DNA from: Bradyrhizobium sp. LMTR 3
GTDB lineage: Bacteria; Pseudomonadota; Alphaproteobacteria; Rhizobiales; Xanthobacteraceae
Assembly (NCBI RefSeq): GCF_001693485.1
Contig: NZ_MAXC01000053.1
Span: 310,001 to 374,000 of the forward strand
DNA: 64,000 nt
Direction: 5' to 3'
Part shown: piece by piece, positions 32,028-40,865 of the stretch
Position numbering within the stretch: the first letter of the stretch is position 1
Layout of the letters: every line of letters begins with the position of its first letter
Made by a program: the position numbers and the translations under genes
The notes under the pieces: model-generated
Database searches by the model: none
The model's input: the letters and a program-made list of their open reading frames with translations, nothing else
What the model was told of the DNA's origin: nothing

Positions 32028-32441
32028 CTAGAACCGCCCGGCCTTTGCCAGTTCGACTTCAACGCGCAGTTCGATCTCGGCCAGCACCGCATCGAGGCCG
32101 GGATCGCCGGAGGACGACTTCAGATTGGCAGCGGCATCGCGCAGCCGGTTCACCGTAGAAGCATCGAGATTGCCGGAGAGCAGGCCGATCTTGAGTTCGT
32201 CGAGCACGTCGAGCGCACCCCTGCCCCGTGCCACCGAACGCTTGCGGCGCTCCGTCGGATCCTCGACGCCCTGCAGGGCGAGCAGCGCGTCGATGTTACC
32301 GGCGGCTTTGGGCGCTACAGCCGCGCGCGGCTCCTCGGGCGCGGTCGGCGTCTCCGGCAGCGAGAAGCCGGTCGAACTGGTTCGCCGCGTATGACTTGCG
32401 GGCGATCCAAGCGTGGTGCCGTTCGGTCCGTAGATTCGCAT
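32028..32441 (-). CDS. fliX: Flagellar assembly regulator FliX
   Basis: FliX couples completion of early flagellar structures to activity of the sigma-54 activator FlbD in Caulobacter. The 137-residue protein starts MRIYGPNGTT, has a Pro/Ser-rich linker (15-45) with FSLPE, and a C-terminal helical domain (DALLALQGVEDPTERRKRSV...LDVLDELKIGLLSG) typical of FliX. The start at 32441 has no conflict with the long upstream in-frame extension, which is judged spurious. It is divergent from flgI, the same arrangement as in Caulobacter. FlbD is not in the window. Confidence 0.9.
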   Translation of the reverse strand: MRIYGPNGTTLGSPASHTRRTSSTGFSLPETPTAPEEPRAAVAPKAAGNIDALLALQGVEDPTERRKRSVARGRGALDVLDELKIGLLSGNLDASTVNRLRDAAANLKSSSGDPGLDAVLAEIELRVEVELAKAGRF

Positions 32442-32490
32442 CGTGGTGATCTCGCGCCCTGAGAATGGAGCGACCTTCGCCTTCTTATGG

Positions 32491-32505
32491 TTAATGACGC
32501 GTAAA
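32491..32505. promoter_or_regulatory. Near-consensus CtrA-type box between fliX and flgI
   Basis: TTAA-TGACGCG-TAAA matches TTAA-N7-TTAA with one mismatch, 50 bases upstream of fliX. Known biology: Caulobacter fliX is CtrA-dependent. Confidence 0.5.
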
Positions 32506-32622
32506 CGGCCCGGCAAAATCTGCCGACATGCGGCAGTTTCGCCCATCGTGGTGAAGCCGCCGCGACATCGCGCCCCCGACGAACATCCAGCAATATCAGT
32601 GCATTGCATCGGAAATGCAGTG

Positions 32623-32637
32623 TGGCACGGCGCTCGC
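32623..32637 (+). promoter_or_regulatory. Sigma-54-like promoter upstream of flgI
   Basis: TGGCAC-GGCGC-TCGC has GG and GC at canonical -24/-12 spacing, 74 bases before the flgI start. The -12 half is TCGC, as at flgF, instead of TTGC. Confidence 0.6.
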
Positions 32638-32710
32638 ATAGTTAATGCCGGACCGTCGTCATGGGAGTGGCGCCTGCGGTCCGGTGGAAGACCTCGAGGG
32701 GGAGCACAGG

Positions 32711-33835
32711 ATGCCCGGCATCCGTTCGGCAAGACTGATCTGGGTGGCCTGCGCCGCGCTGTTGGCGCTCGCGGTAACGCCCTCGTCCGCGGGCGCGACG
32801 TCGCGGATCAAGGATCTCGCCAATATCGAAGGCGTGCGACAGAACCAGTTGATCGGCTACGGCCTCGTCGTCGGCCTCAACGGCACCGGCGACACGCTGA
32901 ACAACATTCCCTTCACCAAGCAATCGCTGCAGGCGATGCTGGAACGCATGGGCGTCAACATCCGCGGCGCCACCATCCGCACCGGCAACGTCGCCGCCGT
33001 CATGGTCACCGGCAACCTGCCGGCCTTCGGCACCCAGGGCACGCGGATGGACGTCACGGTCTCCGCGCTCGGCGACGCCAAGAATCTGCAGGGCGGCACC
33101 CTGCTCGTCACCCCCCTGCTCGGCGCCGACGGCAACGTCTATGCGGTCGCCCAGGGCTCGCTGGCGATCTCCGGTTTCCAGGCCGAAGGCGAAGCCGCCA
33201 AGATCGTGCGCGGCGTACCCACCGTCGGCCGCATCGCCAACGGCGCCATCATCGAGCGCGAGATCGAATTCGCACTCAATCGCCTGCCCAATGTTCGCCT
33301 CGCGCTGCGCAACGCTGACTTCACCACCGCCAAGCGCATTGCCGCCGCCGTCAACGACTTCCTCGGCGTCAAGACCGCCGAGCCGATCGACCCCTCCACG
33401 GTGCAGCTTTCGATCCCCGCCGAGTTCAAGGGCAACGTCGTTGCCTTCCTGACCGAGATCGAGCAGCTGCAGGTCGACCCGGACCTCGCCGCCAAGATCG
33501 TGATCGACGAACGCTCCGGCATCATCGTGATGGGCCGCGACGTCCGCGTCGCCACCGTGGCCGTCGCCCAGGGCAACCTCACCGTGACGATTTCGGAAAG
33601 CCCGCAAGTCAGCCAGCCCAATCCGCTGTCGCGCGGCCGAACTGTCGTCACGCCGCGCACCGGTGTCAGCGTCTCCGAGGACGGCAAGAAATTCGCGGTC
33701 GTGAAGGACGGCGTCTCGCTGCAGCAACTCGTCGACGGCCTAAATGGTCTCGGCATCGGTCCACGCGACCTGATCGGCATCCTGCAGGCGATCAAGGCCG
33801 CCGGCGCGATCCAGGCCGACATCGAGGTGATGTGA
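32711..33835 (+). CDS. flgI: Flagellar P-ring protein FlgI
   Basis: FlgI forms the periplasmic P ring around the rod. It has a signal peptide (about 1-29, ending SAGA) and then the family signature SRIKDLANIEGVRQNQLIGY and GLNGTGD. The 374 residues are normal. The start at 32711 has GGGGGAGCACAGG immediately upstream; the longer frame to 32645 overlaps the promoter. Its stop shares a base with the next start (TGATG), so flgI-flgJ is translationally coupled. Confidence 0.97.
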   Translation: MPGIRSARLIWVACAALLALAVTPSSAGATSRIKDLANIEGVRQNQLIGYGLVVGLNGTGDTLNNIPFTKQSLQAMLERMGVNIRGATIRTGNVAAVMVTGNLPAFGTQGTRMDVTVSALGDAKNLQGGTLLVTPLLGADGNVYAVAQGSLAISGFQAEGEAAKIVRGVPTVGRIANGAIIEREIEFALNRLPNVRLALRNADFTTAKRIAAAVNDFLGVKTAEPIDPSTVQLSIPAEFKGNVVAFLTEIEQLQVDPDLAAKIVIDERSGIIVMGRDVRVATVAVAQGNLTVTISESPQVSQPNPLSRGRTVVTPRTGVSVSEDGKKFAVVKDGVSLQQLVDGLNGLGIGPRDLIGILQAIKAAGAIQADIEVM

Positions 33836-34173
33836 TGAACGGCATCGCCAATTCCTACGACAAGACCTCGCTGATCAACGGCCGCAAGGACCCGCTGCTG
33901 GCCGACGCCCTGACCAAGATTTCGCCGGAAGCGCGGAAAAAGACACGCGCCAAGGCCGAAGAGTTCGAGGCGATGTTCCTCAACTCGATGTTTTCGCAGA
34001 TGACCACCGGCGTCAAAGGCGAAGGACCGTTCGGTGACACGACCGGCACCGGCGTCTGGCGCTCGATGCTGACGGACGAGTATTCGAAATCCTTCGCCAA
34101 GTCCGGCGGCATCGGCATCTCCAACGATGTCTTCCGCACCTTGATCCTCCAGCAAGCCAACCGCGTCGGCTGA
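33835..34173 (+). CDS. flgJ: Rod-binding protein FlgJ (N-terminal domain only)
   Basis: A 112-residue rod-capping FlgJ-type protein. It has AEEFEAMFLNSMFSQM (about 40-55), GTGVWRSMLTDEYSKSFAKSGGIGI and a C-terminal helix. As in most alphaproteobacteria, the C-terminal peptidoglycan hydrolase domain of enterobacterial FlgJ is absent, so a separate lytic enzyme must open the wall. A GTG three bases earlier is an alternative start. Coupled to flgI. Confidence 0.92.
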   Translation: MNGIANSYDKTSLINGRKDPLLADALTKISPEARKKTRAKAEEFEAMFLNSMFSQMTTGVKGEGPFGDTTGTGVWRSMLTDEYSKSFAKSGGIGISNDVFRTLILQQANRVG

Positions 34174-34191
34174 TCCAAAGGAACCCCCGAC

Positions 34192-34689
34192 ATGAATCAG
34201 CGTCCTCAAGCCAGGCCCGCACCGGCCCCCGCCCCAGCAAGAGCGATCTCCACGCCAGCCGAGGCGCGCAAGCTCGCGGAAGAACTGATGGACGTGATGA
34301 GCGGGCTGCTCGGCATCATCGAGCGCGAAACCGAACTGGTTCGTGCCGGCAACGTGCGCGAAGCGATACGGCTGGAAGAGCAAAAGGGCGAGTTGTCGCG
34401 TCGCTACATGGTCGCGGTCGAGAATCTGAAGAACGGGCAAAAATATCTGGCGCAGGTATCGCCGGAACTGCTGGCGACGTTGCGCCGCCATCACGACACC
34501 TTTCGCGCGATGCTGCAGATCAATCTCACCGTGCTCGCGACCGCGCACGCGGTGTCGGAGGGCATCGTGCGCGGCGTCAACGCCGAGATCCAGCGCAAGA
34601 ACATTCCGAATACCTATACGGCTTCGGGACAACGCGCCGCGCCGGGCCCGCGCAACATCACCCCGCTCTCGGTCAGCCGCTCGCTGTAG
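34192..34689 (+). CDS. flgN: FlgN-like flagellar chaperone
   Basis: A 165-residue helical protein with a Pro/Ala-rich start and an antiparallel helical core (LAEELMDVMSGLLGIIERETELVRAG...LRRHHDTFRAMLQINLTVLATAHAVSEGIVRGV). This matches the FlgN type, which in enterobacteria guards hook-junction proteins FlgK and FlgL before export. AGGAA lies upstream of the ATG. It follows flgJ by 18 bases, which supports the flagellar assignment. Confidence 0.75.
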   Translation: MNQRPQARPAPAPAPARAISTPAEARKLAEELMDVMSGLLGIIERETELVRAGNVREAIRLEEQKGELSRRYMVAVENLKNGQKYLAQVSPELLATLRRHHDTFRAMLQINLTVLATAHAVSEGIVRGVNAEIQRKNIPNTYTASGQRAAPGPRNITPLSVSRSL

Positions 34690-34847
34690 GCGATCGCGAT
34701 CTTCCGTCCGCTACAATTTTCACTAAATTTGCGCCCCCGCATCAGAGCGGGATTCAGCGTATTCCCTAACACCGTGTTGAGAGGTGCCCGGCTATATTGC
34801 GATTGATGAGGGGTTGGATTTGACTCGCAGCAAGCCTGGAGGCTGCC

Positions 34848-35228
34848 ATGAGTACAGATTTCAACATCAAGCCGGTGGGGGCACCGGTTGCTGCGCCGAT
34901 CGTTCAGCACGTCAGCGAGGCGGCACAACATGCGGTCGCAACCGAACTGCCGGCGAGCCAAAGCGTCTCGGCAGTCGACTCGAGCGCGCGCGCCAGCACC
35001 GATTCCGCCGCGGTCCGCGTCTCCATTTCGAATCCTGCGGTATCGAACCAGGTCGTGATCGACCGCGATGCGCGCGCCGTGGTCTATCAGGTAGTCGACG
35101 TCAAGACGAGTCAGGTCGTGAAGCAGTTTCCCGAGGAAGCCGTGCTGCGCCGGCGGGCCTATTTCCACACGCTCGACCTGACCAAGGACGCGCCGACGCG
35201 GCTCCTCGCAACGGATCGCAAGGCCTGA
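34848..35228 (+). CDS. flaG: FlaG-like flagellar protein
   Basis: A 126-residue protein with a disordered Ala/Ser/Val-rich N-terminal half. The C-terminal FlaG-like domain is VVIDRDARAVVYQVVDVKTSQVVKQFPEE (about 68-96), matching the pattern of a bound residue and 'dxxtgevvrqiPpe'. FlaG proteins influence filament length in other bacteria. A perfect GGAGG lies before the start at 34848. It converges on a minus-strand gene with seven bases between. Confidence 0.8.
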   Translation: MSTDFNIKPVGAPVAAPIVQHVSEAAQHAVATELPASQSVSAVDSSARASTDSAAVRVSISNPAVSNQVVIDRDARAVVYQVVDVKTSQVVKQFPEEAVLRRRAYFHTLDLTKDAPTRLLATDRKA

Positions 35229-35235
35229 GCCAAAC

Positions 35236-35601
35236 TTAGCTGGAGCGCGATGCGTAGGCCTGGTCGAGATAGGTCTGGCCGCTCGACGGGTCGGTGACGA
35301 CGTTCTTGATCTCCGCTTTCCCAAGAGCGGATAGCGTGAACTTGGTGTCACCGATCCGGAACGAAAGATCCTTGATCAGAACTTCCTGGAACTTGTTTGT
35401 GCCGCCGCTCTGGTACTGCACCTTGGCGCGAAAGCCGGTGACGTTCGAGATCGTGAACTTGAACGTCTTGTTATCGGCATATTTCCCGGTCCAGGTGCCT
35501 TCGTAGAGCTTGGGATCGACCGCCACGTACGGAGTCTTGGATGGAACGGTCAATCCCACCGTCTTGTAGTTGGCCGATATGATGCTCCAGAGGTCAGCCA
35601 T
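35236..35601 (-). CDS. Hypothetical beta-rich protein downstream of flaF
   Basis: A 121-residue soluble protein starting MADLWSIISANYKTVGLTVP, with alternating strands such as YEGTWTGKYADNKTFKFTIS and RAKVQYQSGG, suggesting a small beta barrel or sandwich. No signal peptide and no recognised family. The C-terminal segment VVTDPSSGQTYLDQAYASR resembles flagellin-like surface text only superficially. It starts 17 bases after flaF on the same strand, so a flagellin-related role is possible. Confidence 0.55.
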   Translation of the reverse strand: MADLWSIISANYKTVGLTVPSKTPYVAVDPKLYEGTWTGKYADNKTFKFTISNVTGFRAKVQYQSGGTNKFQEVLIKDLSFRIGDTKFTLSALGKAEIKNVVTDPSSGQTYLDQAYASRSS

Positions 35602-35618
35602 CTTGGCACACTCGGTCG

Positions 35619-35984
35619 TTAGCTGCGGCCGGAGAGGCCGGCGGCGAGATTGCAATTGATGTCGATCAGCGACTTCAACTTGGCCGGATCCGGGTTCATT
35701 TGCATGTCGACGGTCTGCTTCATCACGAAGACGCCGATGTTCGCGATGTTCTGACGTACTTCGATCGGTTGAGGGTTCTCGTTCGCTTCCACGGCGCTCA
35801 TGAAGATCGACCAGAGCCGGCGGTTGAACAGCAACGCGTTGTGCATGGCTTTATCAGGTCCATTCCAGTTGGACTGGACTTCCTGGAGTTGCCGTGCAGC
35901 CTTCAGCAGCGCCTGCGCTTCAATTTCACGGGGGGACGTCGTCGTTTGCGATGTACGCGCGTAGGCTTGGGCTGCATTAGACAT
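35619..35984 (-). CDS. flaF: Flagellin biosynthesis regulator FlaF
   Basis: FlaF is needed for flagellin synthesis or secretion and works with FlbT. The 121-residue protein starts MSNAAQAYARTSQTTTSPREIEA and has the typical core LLKAARQLQEVQSNWNG, NRRLWSIFMSAVEANENPQP and LIDINCNLAAGL. In alphaproteobacteria flaF usually sits between flagellin genes and flbT. Here a decayed flagellin piece lies upstream. Confidence 0.95.
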   Translation of the reverse strand: MSNAAQAYARTSQTTTSPREIEAQALLKAARQLQEVQSNWNGPDKAMHNALLFNRRLWSIFMSAVEANENPQPIEVRQNIANIGVFVMKQTVDMQMNPDPAKLKSLIDINCNLAAGLSGRS

Positions 35985-36221
35985 TCACTGACCTCGATGG
36001 GAGCGGTTGACCGCGGGACTGCAGAAAAACTGCCCAACTTTCATACAGGTTGCGCCTTTAAATATGGTTAGCAAGTGTTACCGATTGTGTCGGTAGCCCG
36101 GCAGAAATCCACATTTTCGTCAGCATGCCGGCCGTCAGGTTCTGATGGAATTAACATCGAAGCCCAAATTCTCACCTTCGGTGCTTTTCTTCATGCCAGG
36201 ATTTTTCTTCTCGAGCGGAAA

Positions 36222-36389
36222 AGCTTCGTGACGGATCTGCACCATCGACAGGGTCGAACCCAAGACTGACGCCTGCGTCCGCAGCAACGTCGAAGCGCTG
36301 GCCGGGACGACGTTGTTAGTCGCCGTGTTGTCGAGGAGGTTGGCGAGACCGACACCGGCCGCGTTGAAGCTGACGCCGGTGAAATTAAT
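36222..36389 (-). pseudogene. Flagellin C-terminal remnant
   Basis: Reading the minus strand from 36389, the frame gives INFTGVSFNAAGVGLANLLD, then NTATNNVVPASASTLLRTQA, then SVLGSTLSMVQIRHEA. This matches the region just before the C-terminal D0 helix of rhizobial flagellins (a FNAAGLGL segment, then a STLRAQAS-like helix, then LS-x-VQIRQ). Upstream the frame stops 13 codons earlier, and downstream the expected D0 helix is replaced by unrelated sequence ending in a stop near 36129. It lies between flaF and flbT, where a flagellin gene normally sits. The remainder of the 570-base spacer shows no gene. Confidence 0.75.
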
Positions 36390-36554
36390 TCGCCGGGCTG
36401 GAATCTGCTCCGTATTTCCTACTGGTCAGGCGCAAGAAAGCCCCGCCAAATGGGCACTATTCGCACGTTCACCATTGGTTAACCATCATCAGGAAGGATG
36501 CCGAATCTGCCGGCGGGTACCGACAATGCGCGAAGCGCCAAACGGAGAATAGGT

Positions 36555-36983
36555 ATGGCCTTGAAAGTCGAGCTCAAACCGCACGAGCGAATCATCATCG
36601 GCGCATGCGTGATCACCAATACCGATCAGCGCGCCAGGCTGTTGATCGATGGCGACAGGATTCCGATCCTGCGCGAGAAAGATATTCTCACACCCGAGAT
36701 CGCCGACACGCCGGCCAAGCTGGTCTACCTCGCAGTGCAGCTCATGTACCTGTCGCCGGATCCGATGGCCCACCATCCGACCTATTTCAGCCTCGTGCGC
36801 GACATCCTCACGACAATGCCGAGCGCATGGCCCTTCATCGAGGGCATCAACAACTACACTCTGAACGGCGATCTTTACCACGCGCTGAAGGAAGCAAAAA
36901 AATTGATCGGCCATGAAGAGCAGATCCTGGAAAGCGCCCGGAAAATGCAATCGCTCAATGAGCCCGATCGCAAATCCGCGTAG
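36555..36983 (+). CDS. flbT: Flagellin translation regulator FlbT
   Basis: FlbT is the alphaproteobacterial post-transcriptional regulator that binds flagellin mRNA leaders. The 142-residue protein starts MALKVELKPHERIIIGACVI and has DILTPEIADTPAKLVYLAVQLMYL and LVRDILTTMPS, all typical. The start at 36555 follows GGAGAATAGG. It converges on flgL across a strong bidirectional terminator. Confidence 0.96.
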   Translation: MALKVELKPHERIIIGACVITNTDQRARLLIDGDRIPILREKDILTPEIADTPAKLVYLAVQLMYLSPDPMAHHPTYFSLVRDILTTMPSAWPFIEGINNYTLNGDLYHALKEAKKLIGHEEQILESARKMQSLNEPDRKSA

Positions 36984-37003
36984 GCATCGCATCGCTCAAA
37001 CAA

Positions 37004-37029
37004 AAAAGGCCTCCGCAAGGAGGCCTTTT
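37004..37029. terminator. Bidirectional terminator between flbT and flgL
   Basis: The arms AAAAGGCCTCC and GGAGGCCTTTT are a perfect 11-base inverted repeat around a GCAA tetraloop, with A-run before and T-run after. It serves both convergent transcripts. Confidence 0.88.
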
Positions 37030-37052
37030 GCTTTGAAGCGAACAAGCTTTCT

Positions 37053-38930
37053 TCAGATCGGCAGGAACTTGGTCAGCGTGGTCTGGTAAAGCATGGACGT
37101 CGTTTGATACGAAGCCTGCAGACTGGTCTGCAGCGCCAGGATCTTGGTCGCCACCTCGTCCTGGTTGATGCCCTCTATCTGGTCGAGCATGGTCTGCGCC
37201 ATTCCCTTGAGTTGGGTCTGGCGGTCGGTCGAAGCCTTGATGGCGTTCTGCGCGCCGGCGAACTCCGCTTGCATGTCCTGAATCGACTGTTGGCCGGTCT
37301 GCGGCGCCAGGTTTGCCGAAATTCGTTGTTGCAGCGCGTTCACCTGCGCCTTCGAGTTCGGATTCGCGGGATTGGTCGTGACCGCGGCATACACCGCGAT
37401 ATTCTGCAACTCGTAGCGCAGCGCCTGCTCGTTGGCGCGCGCACCGTATTGCACCGTGATGGACTGGTCGATGCGCGCGATCGCCGTGCCGCGCGGCGGA
37501 TCGGTGCCGACTTCGCCGGTGTACCACGAGACCGTGTTGGCGGTCGTGCCGCCGATCAGATTGGTAGCGGTGGCAAACGGCGGACCGTTCACACGCAGCG
37601 GCGCCGGATCTGCGCTCGCTGTGGCGCTGAAGCCCAGCGCCGCGAAGGCAGCCGCGTTCGAACTGGAAACAGTCAGGCTCGCGCCGTCGCCACCATGCAG
37701 CGCGATCACGCCGCCGGTGACGGTCGACGGCGTGCCGGTGCCGGTGATCGAATCGATTTTGGCCAGCAAGGTCTGCACGCTGTCGGTAATATTGAGCTGG
37801 TTGCCGGTCGCGCCGGCAGCGACGAAGGTAATCGGCGTACCGTTGACCGTGATGGTGTCGCCCGCCGCAAAGCTCGCAGCCAGTGAGTCGGTCCCTGCCA
37901 GGCCGGACAGCAGCGTGGCACCGGTAATCGGCGCCGGCACCGTGGCCTGGTTGTTGACCGGGCTCCCGGTGACGGTTGCGGACGGATTGAAGAAATTGTC
38001 GGACGCCGCGATGGCGGACGCGGCAACCAACGCCGTGTCGCCCAGCGTCTGGATCGAAGAAGTCAGCGCCGCCTGCAGGTTCGCGGTGGTTGCGACCGTA
38101 TCGACGCCGATCAGAAACGAGCCGGCAGGCGGCGGATTGGTGGTCGTCGCAGTCAGCGCGATCGACTCCGTGGTGCCGTCGGGCAGGTTGAAGTTGAACG
38201 TGATCTTGTCGCCATCGTTCGGATTGACGGCGCCGAGATCGACGGTGGCGGCCGGCGGCGCCCCGGTCGGCTGGGTCACGGTCGCTCCCGTCAGCGATGA
38301 GCTGATTGAACCAAGCTTCAACCCGAACGATGAACCATCCTCGGCGAGGCTGGTCATGGTGGTCGTCAATGGCGGCGACGAGACCGTCAGATGCGCCATA
38401 TTGCCGACGCCCTGATCGGCCTGACGGCGCTCGTTGATCAGTTGCTTCAGACCGGCCTGCGTGCCCACACCGTCGAGCATGACGTCGGCGGGCACCGTCG
38501 CTGATGTGTCGGTGGTGCGGCCGGAAAACAGATAGCGGTCACCGGTCTGGCTGTTGAGCAGCGACACCGCATTCGAGAACGCCGCCTGCGCCGTAATCTG
38601 ACCGGAGGTTTGACCGTTGTCGTTGAGCACGATGGTCGACGTGCTGGCCGCTTTCTTTACCGACGTGCCGATATCGGCCAATCCCTGCAGCGCAAGGTTG
38701 ACGACGTTGAGTCTCGTGTTGACGTTGGTTGCGGTGTCCTTGAACGCGTCGATGCTGCTGACCTGCGCGCGCAAACTAAGGGCAAAGCCGCGATTGGCGC
38801 CCTGCCCTGCATAGGTCGTCGAGACCCGACCGCTGGCGAGCTGCTGCGTCAGATCATCGAGTTGCTTGCGGATATTGAGGATCGAGGTCCCGATATAGGA
38901 CGTCCTGCCGTTAACGCCATCGATCGACAT
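37053..38930 (-). CDS. flgL: Hook-filament junction protein FlgL with large insert
   Basis: FlgL is the second hook-filament junction protein. The N-terminal helices (LNIRKQLDDLTQQLASGR...YAGQG) and the C-terminal D0 region (ALQTSLQASYQTTSMLYQTTLTKFLPI) are conserved. At 625 residues it is about twice the enterobacterial length because of a central variable insert at about 200-480. Residues 338-434 of the insert are closely related to a segment of FlgE. It is last in flgE-flgK-flgL, seven bases behind flgK. Confidence 0.94.
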   Translation of the reverse strand: MSIDGVNGRTSYIGTSILNIRKQLDDLTQQLASGRVSTTYAGQGANRGFALSLRAQVSSIDAFKDTATNVNTRLNVVNLALQGLADIGTSVKKAASTSTIVLNDNGQTSGQITAQAAFSNAVSLLNSQTGDRYLFSGRTTDTSATVPADVMLDGVGTQAGLKQLINERRQADQGVGNMAHLTVSSPPLTTTMTSLAEDGSSFGLKLGSISSSLTGATVTQPTGAPPAATVDLGAVNPNDGDKITFNFNLPDGTTESIALTATTTNPPPAGSFLIGVDTVATTANLQAALTSSIQTLGDTALVAASAIAASDNFFNPSATVTGSPVNNQATVPAPITGATLLSGLAGTDSLAASFAAGDTITVNGTPITFVAAGATGNQLNITDSVQTLLAKIDSITGTGTPSTVTGGVIALHGGDGASLTVSSSNAAAFAALGFSATASADPAPLRVNGPPFATATNLIGGTTANTVSWYTGEVGTDPPRGTAIARIDQSITVQYGARANEQALRYELQNIAVYAAVTTNPANPNSKAQVNALQQRISANLAPQTGQQSIQDMQAEFAGAQNAIKASTDRQTQLKGMAQTMLDQIEGINQDEVATKILALQTSLQASYQTTSMLYQTTLTKFLPI

Positions 38931-38937
38931 GATACCC

Positions 38938-40818
38938 TCACATGGCCTGGATCAGCGTGTCGTACATCTGCTTGATGGACGACATTACGCGCGCGTTGGC
39001 GGAGTAAGCGTTCTGCAGTGCGAGCAGATGCGCCATCTCGTCGTCGATATTGACGCCTGAGGCATCCGTTACCTTCTTCTGCAGGGTGTTCAGCACTACA
39101 GACTGACCGTCCGCGAGTTGCTTCGCGGCGGTTGCGGCTTCGCCCTGCTGGCTGATGAACTGCTTAGCGAAATTTGTCAGCGTCCCGGTGAACGGCGCGC
39201 CGGTCGTGCCGATGCCGGTCTGCGGCGAATAGCGATAATTCCCCGACTGCAGTTGCGTGAGAATGAAGTCGGATCGCGTGGTATCACCCGCAGCCGTCAA
39301 CGGGCTGGTGGAAAATACGATGGTGCGCGAGGGATCGCCGAGCAGCCCGAGATTGACGCTGATGCGGCCGGCGAGGCCGGTCTGCTGCGAACCGTTGGCG
39401 GTGATCGCACCGGAAAACAGGCCGCCATTATCGGTGAACAATGGAAGCTGTGGGTTGCCGCTGGTGAGCGACGACATGGTCGTTGTGACCGACGCCGCCA
39501 GCACGTCGGAACGGTTTGGCGCGCCATCATCGAGCACGCGCAGGGTCGATCCCGACGGGTTTGAGAACTGCAGATCACTCGACCCGAGTGCGGCGTTGAG
39601 CTGGGAGACCACCGACGCCATGCCGCCGGCGAAATTGATGCCGAGCACCTCATCGTTGGGATCGAGGGTCGTAGTATTGCTCAGCGGCAGCACGCTCGGA
39701 TCGTCGACGCGCACGATCGACAGATTGTGCGTAACACCGGTGGTGTTGTCCTTGTAGCTGACGTGGATGACGTTGCCGGATTGCAGGCCCGTGAGATCGA
39801 GATCGTAGCCGGCCTGCGGCAGCACGGACGCCGGAGCAGCGGTACCGGCCGTCGTCTTGTCCGACAGTGCGCTCGCCATCGACGCCGCGAACTGGTCGAT
39901 CTGCGCTTGCGCCTTCACCAGCGTGTTGTCGCGCAGTTCGAGATAGGCAGCGATCTTGCCCGAACGAATCGAGTTGGTCGACACCAGATCGTAGCTGCCG
40001 CCGTGCGGAAAGTTGATGGTGATGGTGCCGACGTTGTTCTTGGTCGGGTCGGGATTGTACAGCGTGTTGGGCGTCACCGTGCCCTGGGGATTGAACGAGA
40101 GCTGCGCCGCCTCGGTGCCGACCAGTTGCACGCCGGAATTCGTGAACACCGTCACCTGGTTGAGGTCGTTGACGACCGTTCTGATGTCCATCAGGCTCGA
40201 CAACTGGGTGATGTATTGATCGCGCTGATCCAGCAGCGATGCCGTTGCAGCGTCCGTCTTGCCGTTGTTCTGGAGCTGATTGTTGATGAACGCGATCTGG
40301 GCCATCGCGTTATTCGCGGTCACGATCGAATCGTTGATTCCCATCTCGGCGTTGGCGCGAAGGGCCTGAATCCCCTGCGTCGTCGCATTGAGCGTCTGCG
40401 CCATGGTCTGCGCGGCGCTGACGGCCCCGATCCGCGCCGACTGCGAGTCCGGGCTGGTGGACAGGCCCTGAAATGCGGTCAACAGCTTGTTGAACGCATC
40501 TTCGATGGTGCCGGTTTCAGCCGGATTTCCGTAGACGTTCTGCAGATTTTGGAGAAAGGTCGAACGGATATCGGCATAGGCTGCGCCGGAGGTTTCCGTG
40601 CGCAGTTGCGTCTGCAGATATTGGTCGAGCTGACGGTCGACGCCGTGGAGCAGAACGCTCGAACCGTAGTCGCCGGTCACGCCAGCGGACTGGATGATCG
40701 ACTTCCTGACGTAACCCGGCGTTTCCGCGTTGGCGACGTTCGATCCCACCAGGGAGATCGCCGCTTGCGTCGCGCGCAAGCCGGACATCGCGGTAGAGAG
40801 AGCCTGACTCAAACCCAT
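38938..40818 (-). CDS. flgK: Hook-associated protein FlgK
   Basis: FlgK (HAP1) is the first hook-filament junction protein. The 626 residues start MGLSQALSTAMSGLRATQAA with the signature VGSNVANAETPGYVRKS and end DDEMAHLLALQNAYSANARV...MYDTLIQAM, the D0/D1 helices. The central DUF1217-like or variable domain is of usual size. It is separated from flgE by 47 bases without an obvious promoter, so cotranscription from the flgE promoter is likely. Confidence 0.96.
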   Translation of the reverse strand: MGLSQALSTAMSGLRATQAAISLVGSNVANAETPGYVRKSIIQSAGVTGDYGSSVLLHGVDRQLDQYLQTQLRTETSGAAYADIRSTFLQNLQNVYGNPAETGTIEDAFNKLLTAFQGLSTSPDSQSARIGAVSAAQTMAQTLNATTQGIQALRANAEMGINDSIVTANNAMAQIAFINNQLQNNGKTDAATASLLDQRDQYITQLSSLMDIRTVVNDLNQVTVFTNSGVQLVGTEAAQLSFNPQGTVTPNTLYNPDPTKNNVGTITINFPHGGSYDLVSTNSIRSGKIAAYLELRDNTLVKAQAQIDQFAASMASALSDKTTAGTAAPASVLPQAGYDLDLTGLQSGNVIHVSYKDNTTGVTHNLSIVRVDDPSVLPLSNTTTLDPNDEVLGINFAGGMASVVSQLNAALGSSDLQFSNPSGSTLRVLDDGAPNRSDVLAASVTTTMSSLTSGNPQLPLFTDNGGLFSGAITANGSQQTGLAGRISVNLGLLGDPSRTIVFSTSPLTAAGDTTRSDFILTQLQSGNYRYSPQTGIGTTGAPFTGTLTNFAKQFISQQGEAATAAKQLADGQSVVLNTLQKKVTDASGVNIDDEMAHLLALQNAYSANARVMSSIKQMYDTLIQAM

Positions 40819-40865
40819 GACTAATTGCCCATCTCAAATCGTATTCGCGAACGAACCGTCGCGGA

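Noticed and set aside
32642..33727. Antisense frame over flgI (361 codons)
   Set aside because: FlgI is unmistakable on the plus strand; the antisense frame has no conserved motif.
33139..34632. Second long antisense frame over flgI-flgJ-flgN
   Set aside because: It covers three real genes and shows no protein-like domain.
36005..36040. Weak sigma-54-like element (GGGCAG-N5-CTGC) upstream of flaF on the minus strand
   Set aside because: The GG/GC spacing is right, but several consensus bases differ, so it is not listed as a promoter.
39727..40824. Plus-strand frame over flgK
   Set aside because: Shadow of the FlgK gene with an Arg/Gly/His-rich translation.
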